This document shows, piece by piece, positions 1 through 6,117 of a stretch of 7,657 bases of DNA. The stretch is from Promethearchaeota archaeon. Lineage in GTDB: Archaea; Asgardarchaeota; Lokiarchaeia; Sigyniarchaeales; SOKP01. The notes under the pieces were generated by a model. That model ran no database searches. It was not told where the DNA came from and saw only the letters and a list, made by a program, of their open reading frames with translations. The stretch spans positions 1-7,657 of the forward strand of contig JAUWZR010000122.1 in assembly GCA_030615235.1 (NCBI GenBank), read 5' to 3'. Made by a program: the position numbers and the translations under genes. The number at the start of each line of letters is the position of its first letter. Within the stretch, counting starts at the first letter, position 1.

Positions 1-429
1 TTCTTTAATGTAACGGTTCATTTGCGCAACACTGGTAAACATTCCGCCTTTTGCGTTTTTATATAACTTTCTATAAGTCGCTGTAGTAATCAATTTGCGA
101 TCTCTTAATTTCTTAAGTTCCCGTCTCTGAGGGCGAATTCGATTCATCCACATTTTTTTCTTTGGATATCGGGCTTTTTTTGTTCCTTTTCGTTTTCCTA
201 TGCCTCTAGCCCTACCTTTTTTCTTGCGTTCATGAAGTAGGTTCTTTCTATGTTTTGAATTGCCTTTTTTATATTTTTTTATAATAATACCTTCTTTTAC
301 CAAATTGCGGATGTCTTCTCGAGTAATTGCCATTTTTATTTCATCTATTAAGTATGGATCGAAATAAACCCTGTTCTCCCCACATTTCAATATTTCCGCT
401 GCCATTCTTTTCTGGGCTTTTAGACTCAT
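1..429 (-). CDS. rpl19e: Large-subunit ribosomal protein eL19, 3' end cut by window edge
   Basis: This is an archaeal/eukaryotic large-subunit protein without a bacterial counterpart; it binds 23S rRNA and reaches the subunit interface. Reading from the ATG at 429-427 gives 143 codons with no stop before the window edge. Family hallmarks are the start MSLKAQKRMAAEIL, the CGENRVYFDP stretch (residues 16-25), the basic GRARGIGKRKGTKKAR segment (72-87), the KKMWMNRIRPQRRELKKLRD block (91-110) and the C-terminal GGMFTSVAQMNRYI. Archaeal eL19 is about 150 residues, so only a few are missing. A GTGAT motif (435-439) lies 5 bases before the start. The gene follows eL32 by 38 bases, the usual archaeal order; uL18 would be expected next, outside the window. 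Identification is secure. Confidence 0.96.
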   Translation of the reverse strand, partial: MSLKAQKRMAAEILKCGENRVYFDPYLIDEIKMAITREDIRNLVKEGIIIKKYKKGNSKHRKNLLHERKKKGRARGIGKRKGTKKARYPKKKMWMNRIRPQRRELKKLRDRKLITTATYRKLYKNAKGGMFTSVAQMNRYIKE

Positions 430-467
430 TTTTTATCACATAAAATTATATAATTATGAGAATTTTA

Positions 468-932
468 TTAGTCCTCATCTTCAAATAAATCTTCATCATC
501 CATATCTTCAATAGAAGATTCAAGGGCTGCTTCTAAACTTTCTATCTCTCTTTGTGATATTCCTAAATTAAGGATTTTAAATCCTCTACTTTGAGCATAA
601 TCTATTAATCGTATTCTTTTTTTAACGCCTAACTTAGTAGAAATTTTAATTGCGTGTTTTTTATTATTTAAATTTTTCAAATCATCAATGATTACGACTC
701 TTACCTCTTCATATCCTGATGGATGTAATCCACGTACCTTTTTAGGCCCTCTATACCCAACTGAAGGTGATTTGACTCCTGATTTAGATTTTATTCGAGT
801 TCGTGAATCAATTCCTCTTGCTTTTCGCCAAGAATCTTTCACTCTTACGTATCTCCAAGATTCTACTCGCCTAAAGGAGGGGCGTTTTTTATTGATTTTT
901 TTCCTGAGTTCTATCAGTCTTTTTTGTTCCAT
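468..932 (-). CDS. rpl32e: Large-subunit ribosomal protein eL32 with acidic C-terminal tail
   Basis: eL32 is a large-subunit protein of archaea and eukaryotes that binds 23S rRNA. The 154-residue product has the family core: a basic N-terminus with KKINKKRPSFRR, then SWRYVRVKDSWRKARGIDS (residues 25-43), SPSVGYRGPKKVRGLHPSGYEEV (55-77), and a C-terminal alpha/beta domain with SRGFKILNL (115-123). The last roughly 20 residues (about 135-154) form an acidic tail rich in Asp and Glu ending in DLFEDED, which is not part of the core fold and makes the protein longer than the common archaeal form. The ATG at 932 is preceded by GAGGT (940-944) with a 7-base spacer, which supports this start. It lies 15 bases after the uL6 stop. 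Confidence 0.96.
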   Translation of the reverse strand: MEQKRLIELRKKINKKRPSFRRVESWRYVRVKDSWRKARGIDSRTRIKSKSGVKSPSVGYRGPKKVRGLHPSGYEEVRVVIIDDLKNLNNKKHAIKISTKLGVKKRIRLIDYAQSRGFKILNLGISQREIESLEAALESSIEDMDDEDLFEDED

Positions 933-947
933 ATCTCTTACCTCTTT

Positions 948-1526
948 TTATCTTACTTCCCAGGTAACTTGGTCTCCGCTTTGAATTTTATAGAGGTATA
1001 CACCATCTTGAAACACCCTTGGGTCTTTCTTTCTTATTCTGCAAGCTTTTTTTAAGTTCGCAGCAGTCTGACCTAATGATTCTTTATCGGGGCCGGTTAA
1101 TATTACGTCCTCGCCGTCAATTTTAACTTCTACATTTTTTAGATATTTTGTAACTCTTGGAGCTCTCTCTCCAAGGAAGTTAACGACATGAATTTCCATT
1201 TTATCAGGTTTGACTTCCACCGTGCATGGAAAATGACTATAACATACTTTACAAATGTATTTATAGTTTGTTTGAACGCCATTTATTAAATTTTTAATTA
1301 GATTGATAATAGTTTTAACTAAAGCAAGGGTTCCACTTTTTGGGAAGTTAGTAGCGAAAATCATAAGATTGTCTTCAATTGAAACCTTTATACCTCTTAT
1401 ATGCGAAAAGTCTTTTGTTATCTTTCCGTTAGGTCCACTTACAGTAATATGATGGTTTCCGTCAAGGGAAACAGTGACTCCCTTCGGAATTTCCAGTTCT
1501 TCTTTAAAAAATGCTACTTTTACCAT
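948..1526 (-). CDS. rpl6: Large-subunit ribosomal protein uL6
   Basis: uL6 binds 23S rRNA near the factor-binding (sarcin-ricin) region of the large subunit. The 192-residue product has two uL6 alpha/beta repeats. The first contains IPKGVTVSLDGNHHITVSGPNG (residues 13-34) and a helix around 66-86; the second runs from about 88 to 180 and includes NFLGERAPR (116-124) and ends with the archaeal/eukaryotic KKDPRVFQDGVYLY (166-179). Between the repeats lies CKVCYSHFPC (92-101), with a Cys pair where I recall non-Cys residues in other archaea. The start at 1526 is preceded by AGGT (1535-1538) with an 8-base spacer. It follows uS8 by 22 bases and is followed by eL32, the normal order. Confidence 0.96.
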   Translation of the reverse strand: MVKVAFFKEELEIPKGVTVSLDGNHHITVSGPNGKITKDFSHIRGIKVSIEDNLMIFATNFPKSGTLALVKTIINLIKNLINGVQTNYKYICKVCYSHFPCTVEVKPDKMEIHVVNFLGERAPRVTKYLKNVEVKIDGEDVILTGPDKESLGQTAANLKKACRIRKKDPRVFQDGVYLYKIQSGDQVTWEVR

Positions 1527-1548
1527 TTATCATTACCTTTTTCCACTA

Positions 1549-1932
1549 TTAATAGATATAACATAAAGTCATACCACCGATATGTTTTTCTTCGGCTTCT
1601 TTCATGGTCATAATACCTTGATTTGTAGTTAACACGATTATTCCTAAACCTGGTGCTGGTAGTAGCTTTCTTTCAAGTGATTCGAATTGCGAGATGTTGT
1701 AATTAAGCCTCATTAAACCAGAGCAATGATTAATTTTGCCTAATAGCGCAACTTTGAATTTACCTTGTCTACCATCGTCATATCTTTCAAACTCTCCGAC
1801 ATATGCGTGTTGTTGAAAGATTCTAAGAACCATTTGGTTTAATCTAGAAGCAGGACTAATAGTTACTTCCTTCTTCCTTGCTCTTTCTGAGTTCTTAAGA
1901 TTATTACACATATCGGCTAATGTATTCGCTAT
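1549..1932 (-). CDS. rps8: Small-subunit ribosomal protein uS8, apparent ATA start
   Basis: uS8 binds the central domain of 16S rRNA and in several prokaryotes also represses its own operon's mRNA. The body is clear: KKEVTISPASRLNQ, YVGEFERYDDGRQGKFKV, LLPAPGLGIIVLTTNQGIMT, and the C-terminus HIGGMTLCYIY. The first conventional start is the ATG at 1911, giving 120 residues, but the frame remains open upstream to a TAG at 1936-1938. The extra codons read ANTLADM, which aligns with the family N-terminal helix (eukaryotic uS8 has NVLADALKSINNAE). The only start-like codon there is ATA at 1932-1930, placed 6 bases after GAGGTG (1939-1944). I chose it, giving about 127 residues; the safe fallback is 1549-1911. 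Either AUA initiation or an ATG-to-ATA change or error explains this. Confidence 0.93.
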   Translation of the reverse strand: MANTLADMCNNLKNSERARKKEVTISPASRLNQMVLRIFQQHAYVGEFERYDDGRQGKFKVALLGKINHCSGLMRLNYNISQFESLERKLLPAPGLGIIVLTTNQGIMTMKEAEEKHIGGMTLCYIY

Positions 1933-1938
1933 TTTCTA

Positions 1939-1944
1939 CACCTC
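1939..1944 (-). promoter_or_regulatory. Shine-Dalgarno site deciding the uS8 start
   Basis: On the minus strand this reads GAGGTG, matching the anti-SD complement GGAGGTGAT of archaeal 16S rRNA. It ends 6 bases before the ATA at 1932. The alternative ATG at 1911 has no comparable motif close upstream. The geometry resembles the clear sites before uL22 and eL32 in this window, which favours initiation at or very near 1932. Confidence 0.7.
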
Positions 1945-1960
1945 ATACCATATTATCGTT

Positions 1961-2107
1961 TTAACTATACCTATAAAATCCAATATCTTTTCCAATTTCG
2001 TAAAAACATCTACGACATATATATAAGCCATACCTTCTTATCAATCCTCTATGAGTATGACATCGTCTACACTCTCTTTGACCCTTACCTAGTTTACCTT
2101 GCGGCAT
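1961..2107 (-). CDS. rps14: Small-subunit ribosomal protein uS14, zinc-ribbon type
   Basis: uS14 sits in the head of the small subunit. This is a 48-residue gene lying between uL5 and uS8, exactly where archaeal rps14 belongs. The product starts MPQGKLGKGQRECRRC and continues with RGLIRRYGLYICRRCF (residues 20-35) and GKDIGFYRYS at the end. Two CxxC pairs (Cys13/Cys16 and Cys31/Cys34) form the zinc ribbon of the short type of uS14, and all four ligands are present. In-frame ATGs at 2113 and 2116 would add two or three residues (MIM or MMIM before Pro); no good SD separates the choices, and I took 2107 because MPQGK resembles a normal N-terminus. The stop is TAA at 1961-1963, 28 bases before the proposed uS8 start. 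Confidence 0.93.
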   Translation of the reverse strand: MPQGKLGKGQRECRRCHTHRGLIRRYGLYICRRCFYEIGKDIGFYRYS

Positions 2108-2126
2108 AATCATCATTTTTATTCTT

Positions 2127-2732
2127 TTAAATATAGTCTAAATCCAATTTGTCTACAATTTCGACTCCAAACTTCTTTTTCAAGAAATACTGTGCTTCTA
2201 CTCGAGAAACATAGTGGTGTTTGGGAACTTTCGCTCTACTTTTTCTTCTAAATTTTACTCTCATTCCAGGTCTTACAATTCTCCCAACGACATCAAGACC
2301 CCAAATACCAATAACATTATCATATTCAACTCCAGGAATGGTGATATGCTCAGTTATACCAAAACCGAAATTTCCATAATTATCAAAACTCTTTCTAAGC
2401 ATCTTGTCATTGTTAACTACAAATAATCGTTTTAGTAACTTTTCTGCCTCTTGTTCCCGTACAGTTACCATTGTGCCTATTGGGCGTCCAATTCGCAAAT
2501 TGAACTCTTTAATATTTTTTTTAGAAAGAGTTTTCACAGGTGTTTTGCCCGAGATAGTTTGTAATACTGTAGCTGCGCGTTCTAATTCTTCACCGCCTGC
2601 ACCTACTCCAATATTTAGTACAACTTTTTCTAAATATGGTTTTTTCATAGGGTTAGCCCACATTTCTTCAAATGTTTTCTCTTGCTCTTTTATAGATTTT
2701 TTCTTAGTTTCTCTCGCTGCTCTCGCTGACAT
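2127..2732 (-). CDS. rpl5: Large-subunit ribosomal protein uL5
   Basis: uL5 binds 5S rRNA and contacts the P-site tRNA from the central protuberance. The 201-residue product shows NPMKKPYLEKVVLNIGVG (residues 27-44), the GKTPVKTLSKKNIKEFNLRIGRPIG segment (62-86), and the C-terminal block YGNFGFGITEHITIPGVEYD (119-138) followed by GIWGLDVVGRIVRPG. A charged N-terminal stretch of about 25 residues precedes the core and ends in a helical KSIKEQEKTFEEMW segment, somewhat longer than in many archaea. AGAGG (2741-2745) stands 8 bases before the ATG at 2732, supporting this longer start. It follows eS4 by 20 bases and precedes uS14. Confidence 0.96.
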   Translation of the reverse strand: MSARAARETKKKSIKEQEKTFEEMWANPMKKPYLEKVVLNIGVGAGGEELERAATVLQTISGKTPVKTLSKKNIKEFNLRIGRPIGTMVTVREQEAEKLLKRLFVVNNDKMLRKSFDNYGNFGFGITEHITIPGVEYDNVIGIWGLDVVGRIVRPGMRVKFRRKSRAKVPKHHYVSRVEAQYFLKKKFGVEIVDKLDLDYI

Positions 2733-2752
2733 TATTTAATCCTCTTTTTATT

Positions 2753-3505
2753 TTATTCTGATTTTGGTAAATTAATCTCCGATTGACCCTCTCCTATTAT
2801 AAAAGTATAATCGTAAAGCGTTTCTGTATGTTCTGAATTATGTTGTATAGAAACTGTACTTGCTTTCGGACCAAATCGCTTTAATATTGTTAAAACCTTT
2901 CCTAGCTGTCCTATGTTTTTACCGGACATTATAATTGCTAGATTTCCCTCTTCAAATTTTAATACTTTTAAAATTTCTTGTTCTGGAACTGTAATTTTTA
3001 AAACATCCATTCTTTTATAGATGTCTTCTTTAGGATTCTTCGGATCCTTAACGCTGATAAAAATATTCCTCCCATCGTGCAAGTTTAATTGTATGTTTCC
3101 CCCTTTTAATGTAGTTTTTTGCGTTATCCTACATAGTTTGAATGTGCTTTCTGCTTCAGTAATTTCGTGCAAAATTAATCCATGATGTGAGTCCGGTAAT
3201 ATACGATAATGTTTGTTCGTTTTTACGATAGTGAGCACATCCATCAATCCTACCGGAAATGTCCTGTCCTTAACTACTTTTCTATCGACTTTAAAATTCC
3301 CTAAACCAATTAATTTTTTTGCTTCTCTGTAGTTATCTACAATCTCAAGAAGATCTCTCACGATATGCAATAAAGGCAAGCATAATCTACTCGGGTGAGG
3401 TCCCGGTGAAGGGGTCATAAAGAATTTACCGTGCTTTCTTTTTATCTGTAAGAATTTAGGTGTATTCAGTCTTTTTAGCGTTCTTGAACCTCCATGTCTG
3501 GTCAT
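2753..3505 (-). CDS. rps4e: Small-subunit ribosomal protein eS4
   Basis: eS4 is a small-subunit protein of archaea and eukaryotes, unrelated in overall architecture to bacterial uS4 apart from sharing an S4-type RNA-binding fold. The 250-residue product begins RHGGSRTLKRLNTPKF, has the characteristic KHGKFFMTPSPGPHP (residues 24-38), an S4-like RNA-binding region at about 42-105 with FPVGLMDVLTI, a central eS4 domain, and a KOW-type motif around GKNIGQLGKVLTI (195-207). The C-terminus is complete and normal in length. Its ATG begins on the base directly after the uL24 TAA, a zero-base junction; its ribosome-binding site lies inside the end of the uL24 gene, so translational coupling is likely. 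Confidence 0.97.
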   Translation of the reverse strand: MTRHGGSRTLKRLNTPKFLQIKRKHGKFFMTPSPGPHPSRLCLPLLHIVRDLLEIVDNYREAKKLIGLGNFKVDRKVVKDRTFPVGLMDVLTIVKTNKHYRILPDSHHGLILHEITEAESTFKLCRITQKTTLKGGNIQLNLHDGRNIFISVKDPKNPKEDIYKRMDVLKITVPEQEILKVLKFEEGNLAIIMSGKNIGQLGKVLTILKRFGPKASTVSIQHNSEHTETLYDYTFIIGEGQSEINLPKSE

Positions 3506-3937
3506 TTAATTTTCTTCCTCCTCTTTCTGTTTTTTTGGACCTGTTAGTTCCTCTTCTCTAAACCCAAAGACCACTTTTCTATCAATCATATTTGCTCTCC
3601 ATGGATCCATCTTTTTTTCTTTCGTGAATTTTGTTATAACCATTTTTGAGATATGAATAGCTGGATGAAATTGAGTTCCATCTGCTTTATCAAAAGCAGC
3701 TTCTTTGATTTTTGCTCGCTGTCTTTTAGTGATTTCGATGATTTCTCCTTCAAAATCCTTGAATTCACCTCTTATTATTCTGACTCCATCTCCCACTCTC
3801 AAGGGAAGTGTTTTAATCCCGTACTCTTCTCGTACGAAATCAGCTACTCTTACTGTTAATAATTTTGACCTCTGATGGTTTTTATGTTTATACAATGCTT
3901 TTCTTTGCTTTCGAGGTTGTTTTGATTTAACTTTCAT
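3506..3937 (-). CDS. rpl24: Large-subunit ribosomal protein uL24
   Basis: uL24 is an early assembly protein of the large subunit near the tunnel exit. The 143-residue product shows the archaeal N-terminus KSKQPRKQRKALY (residues 4-16), the EEYGIKTLPLRVGDGVRIIRG block (38-57) leading into a KOW motif, EFKDFEGEIIEI (58-69), and KADGTQFHPAIHISKMVI (84-101). The C-terminal 40 or so residues, from about 103, extend past the usual core and finish KKQKEEEEN. The Glu codons at the end double as the SD for eS4. It follows uL14 by 25 bases, and AGGGAT-like bases precede its start. Confidence 0.96.
   Translation of the reverse strand: MKVKSKQPRKQRKALYKHKNHQRSKLLTVRVADFVREEYGIKTLPLRVGDGVRIIRGEFKDFEGEIIEITKRQRAKIKEAAFDKADGTQFHPAIHISKMVITKFTKEKKMDPWRANMIDRKVVFGFREEELTGPKKQKEEEEN
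3517..3523 (-). promoter_or_regulatory. Shine-Dalgarno of eS4 embedded in uL24 C-terminal codons
   Basis: The minus strand reads GAGGAGG, 11 bases before the eS4 ATG. The same bases encode part of the run of Glu residues that ends uL24. It is the strongest purine-rich SD in the window, and it lies entirely in coding sequence because the two genes abut without a spacer. Confidence 0.65.
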
Positions 3938-3962
3938 TTCTTTAATCCCTTTATCCTTATTT

Positions 3963-4388
3963 TTAAATGATTAACGATGAAATTGATGCTAATCGCGGAA
4001 ATAATTCTGCTGCCTCTCTTGCAATAGGCCCACGAATTTCGGTTGCTTTGGGGTCGCCTTCCTTAGTTATTATTACACCAGCATTATCCTCAAAACATAA
4101 TCTCGTGCCATCTAATCTCCTATAAATCATTTTTTGTCTTACGATAACAGCTTTTACAATATTTCCCCGCAAATCTGGTCGACCTTTTTTAATAGTTACT
4201 GTACAGACAGATCCTACTGATGCCTTTGGCAATCTTCTTAATCGTGTTTTGGAACCATCGACATTAATAATTTGAGCGATTTTTGCTCCAGAATTATCGG
4301 TAATAAAAATTCTCGAACCATTTTGGACACCATAACTGGTTCTAGGTTTGGATAACGTTTTTCTTCCAAGTTTTCTTCTAGTTCCCAT
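3963..4388 (-). CDS. rpl14: Large-subunit ribosomal protein uL14
   Basis: uL14 is a five-stranded barrel protein at the subunit interface, involved in bridge contacts and near the GTPase-factor site. The 141-residue product carries GSRIFITDNSGAKIAQII (residues 24-41), RRLPKASVGSVCTVTIKKG (51-69), the family signature AVIVRQKMIYRRLDGTRLCF (80-99) with EDNAGVII, and the terminal GPIAREAAELFPRLASISS. A basic N-terminal extension of about 20 residues (MGTRRKLGRKTLSKPR) precedes the barrel. The ATG directly follows the uS17 TAA with no spacer, and AGGAGCT within the uS17 C-terminal codons provides the SD, so coupling to uS17 is likely. Confidence 0.97.
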   Translation of the reverse strand: MGTRRKLGRKTLSKPRTSYGVQNGSRIFITDNSGAKIAQIINVDGSKTRLRRLPKASVGSVCTVTIKKGRPDLRGNIVKAVIVRQKMIYRRLDGTRLCFEDNAGVIITKEGDPKATEIRGPIAREAAELFPRLASISSLII

Positions 4389-4742
4389 TTAATTCGCAGC
4401 TCCTGCTTTAATTTTATCTAAGACGATAAATGCTTTAGTTTTTGATAGTTTTCTACTTTCTCCTACGCGTACTAGATCGCCAACTTTAATATCGTTCGTT
4501 AAACATTCTGGAAGATGGCATGCTAGTCGCGAATTGCGTCTTTCATAACGTTGATATTTCTTAACGAATTGAACATAATCCTGTCTAATTACTACCGTGT
4601 TTTTGGCTTTTTTATTGACGACGACTCCTTGAGTAATTTTGCCTCTAATTCGTGTGTTCCCATGAAAAGGACAATCTTTATCATTACATTCACGATTTGA
4701 TGGAGGATTAACTCCTGGAATGCCAATATTTCTAACGCTCAT
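4389..4742 (-). CDS. rps17: Small-subunit ribosomal protein uS17
   Basis: uS17 is a primary 16S rRNA-binding protein with an OB fold. The 117-residue product begins RNIGIPGVNPPSNREC and has the archaeal insert CNDKDCPFHGNTRIRG (residues 19-34), then ITQGVVVNKKAKNTVVIRQDYV (37-57), YQRYERRNSRLACHLPEC (63-80) and KVGDLVRVGESRKLSKTKAFIV (86-107). Cys19, Cys24, Cys75, His76 and Cys80 could supply ligands for a metal site; archaeal uS17 proteins commonly have Cys and His at similar positions, but metal binding here is inference. It begins one base after the Rpp29 stop and abuts uL14. Confidence 0.97.
   Translation of the reverse strand: MSVRNIGIPGVNPPSNRECNDKDCPFHGNTRIRGKITQGVVVNKKAKNTVVIRQDYVQFVKKYQRYERRNSRLACHLPECLTNDIKVGDLVRVGESRKLSKTKAFIVLDKIKAGAAN
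4400..4403 (-). promoter_or_regulatory. Shine-Dalgarno core of uL14 inside the end of uS17
   Basis: GGAG (within AGGAGCT on the minus strand) lies 11 bases before the uL14 ATG and inside the codons for the last residues of uS17 (KAGAAN). It has the same arrangement and spacing as the eS4 site inside uL24. Confidence 0.55.
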
Positions 4743-4743
4743 T

Positions 4744-5037
4744 TTAGTATCTCGACCACTTTTTTTTCTTTAAACTTCTCAATCTATTTTCTGGAATGCC
4801 TACGATTTTCGATCCATTAACCTCTAACATTCCATCATCAACTGTAAATCTAAAAATATAATCTTTCTTGATGTATTTTTTTATTTCATTATTTTTTTCT
4901 AATATTAACATATTTTGAGTATCATCAATTACCACGCCCGCATCCATAAATTTAGAATGAGATGGCTTCGATTTGAGTTTAGCTTGCACTCTAAAACCTA
5001 TCAAGTCGTGGTAGATCAGATACTTTGGGCTTATCAT
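4744..5037 (-). CDS. rnp1: RNase P protein component 1 (Rpp29/Pop4 family)
   Basis: This is the archaeal homologue of eukaryotic Rpp29/Pop4, a protein subunit of the RNase P ribonucleoprotein that removes 5' leaders from precursor tRNAs. The 97-residue product has an Sm-like barrel pattern: DLIGFRVQAKLKSKPSHSKF (residues 11-30), DAGVVIDDTQNMLILEKNN (32-50), IKKDYIFRFTV (56-66) and the diagnostic GSKIVGIPENRLRSLKKK (76-93). Its length matches the archaeal family. A position between uL29 and uS17 is typical for archaeal rnp1 genes. Many euryarchaea place an aIF1 (SUI1) gene just before it, which is absent here: uL29 ends only 11 bases upstream. Confidence 0.95.
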   Translation of the reverse strand: MISPKYLIYHDLIGFRVQAKLKSKPSHSKFMDAGVVIDDTQNMLILEKNNEIKKYIKKDYIFRFTVDDGMLEVNGSKIVGIPENRLRSLKKKKWSRY

Positions 5038-5048
5038 TATAATTCCAA

Positions 5049-5246
5049 CTATTTCTCTTCATTTCTTACTGTAAGAATCCTTGCAATTTGTTTTCTCAGT
5101 AATTTCGCCTTTGCGGGATTATCTGAGATACCGCCACCAGTTTGTTGGCTGTATAACATCATCAATTCTTCTCTTAGGGTTATTAAACTTCTTACTCTTT
5201 CTCTTTCATCCATTTCCCGGACTTTATTTGCGGTTATTATATCCAT
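5049..5246 (-). CDS. rpl29: Large-subunit ribosomal protein uL29
   Basis: uL29 is a small helical protein near the polypeptide tunnel exit, where it helps form a docking site for chaperones and targeting factors. The 65-residue product is two long helices: KVREMDERERVRSLITLREELMML (residues 8-31) and AKAKLLRKQIARILTVRNE (45-63), joined by a QQTGGGISDNP loop. This matches the archaeal family in length and pattern. It is the only gene in the cluster ending with TAG. The start ATG lies 37 bases after uS3, with a weak GTGAG motif upstream. Confidence 0.95.
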   Translation of the reverse strand: MDIITANKVREMDERERVRSLITLREELMMLYSQQTGGGISDNPAKAKLLRKQIARILTVRNEEK

Positions 5247-5283
5247 ATTTTACTCACTATCCATATTTTTATTTCATATGATA

Positions 5284-6075
5284 TTATTCATTACTTTCTT
5301 CATCTGTATCTACTTCTGGTTCTAGAGAAATTTCAGAAATTTCTTCCTCTTCGACTTCTTCGAACAGGTCTTTTTCTTCTTCGCTTGGTTCTCTTATTTC
5401 CTCACTTATCTCTAAGTCTTTTTCAATTTTTGTTTTACTTAACTCGGCCTCTTTTTTTGCTTGAAGTTTAGCTAATTCTTCATCGTTTATTGTGATTGTA
5501 TCACCCATTCTTACATCAGCATGCATGATTTTCACGATTATCCCTAAAGTTCCAGACTTCATAATACACTGAGCTACTCCTTTATCTACTCCTTCTTGAG
5601 CAGGTTGACCTGATTTTTTCATTGTACCGGCCCTAAACACGGTTGTTCTGGCTCTCTGTGAAGTTACCTTACCTGAAACGATGATTTCTGTACCCTTAGC
5701 TCCAGAATCCATGATTTTACGTAATATGTAATAGCCTGCTCTCCTGTAATGTCTTCCCCGATCTAACGAATATGCTAAACGCTCCGCCATAATCTGTGCG
5801 TTCAAATCGGGATTGGAAACCTCTTCTACCTCGATCTGGGGCATTTCTAGGTCAAATTTATCTTGAAGGACATCTGTAATCTCTTGAATACGCTTTCCAC
5901 CCTTCCCAATTACAAGGCCTGGACGAGATGTGCGGAGAGTGATTCTTACGCCTAGCGGGGTTTTCTGTATATCAACACCAGCAAACCCAGCCCGAACAAG
6001 TTCAGATCTCAAATATTCGTTTATTTGCATTAACTTGATTCCTTGTTCAATGAAATGCTTCGCTAAAGGGCTCAT
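5284..6075 (-). CDS. rps3: Small-subunit ribosomal protein uS3 with long acidic C-terminal tail
   Basis: uS3 lines the mRNA entry tunnel of the small subunit. The 263-residue product has an N-terminal type II KH domain with the GKGG loop at residues 57-60 (PGLVIGKGGKRIQEIT), conserved GFAGVDIQKTPLGVRITL before it (30-47), and a C-terminal domain with GRHYRRAGYYILRKIMDSGAKGTEI (about 107-131), KSGQPAQEGVDKG and SGTLGIIVKIM. From about residue 205 a charged helix-like stretch begins, then a disordered-looking tail (about 215-263) dominated by Glu and Asp. The tail is beyond the rRNA-binding core. The start at 6075 fits the family N-terminus (LAKHFIEQGIK). No strong SD is visible before it. Confidence 0.97.
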   Translation of the reverse strand: MSPLAKHFIEQGIKLMQINEYLRSELVRAGFAGVDIQKTPLGVRITLRTSRPGLVIGKGGKRIQEITDVLQDKFDLEMPQIEVEEVSNPDLNAQIMAERLAYSLDRGRHYRRAGYYILRKIMDSGAKGTEIIVSGKVTSQRARTTVFRAGTMKKSGQPAQEGVDKGVAQCIMKSGTLGIIVKIMHADVRMGDTITINDEELAKLQAKKEAELSKTKIEKDLEISEEIREPSEEEKDLFEEVEEEEISEISLEPEVDTDEESNE

Positions 6076-6117
6076 AATTATTACTTTTTTAGATAATTTT
6101 GATTATATAGTTTAATT

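Noticed and set aside
688..984. Plus-strand open frame of 98 codons over eL32
   Set aside because: It is antisense to a securely identified ribosomal gene, with Ser/Thr/Leu/Phe-rich composition typical of a shadow frame.
1912..1960. A frameshift as the reason for the missing uS8 start
   Set aside because: The other two frames upstream hit stops at once (ATG GTA TGA; ATG AGG TGT AGA AAA TAG) and encode no family N-terminus, while the uS8 frame itself carries ANTLADM. A changed start codon explains the data better.
2404..2739. Plus-strand open frame of 111 codons over uL5
   Set aside because: It is a shadow of uL5, with no start context and no family resemblance.
4915..5325. Plus-strand open frame of 136 codons with hydrophobic, membrane-like stretches
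   Set aside because: It runs antisense across Rpp29, uL29 and the end of uS3. The hydrophobic segments come from reading A-rich Lys/Glu codons backwards as Phe/Leu/Ile.
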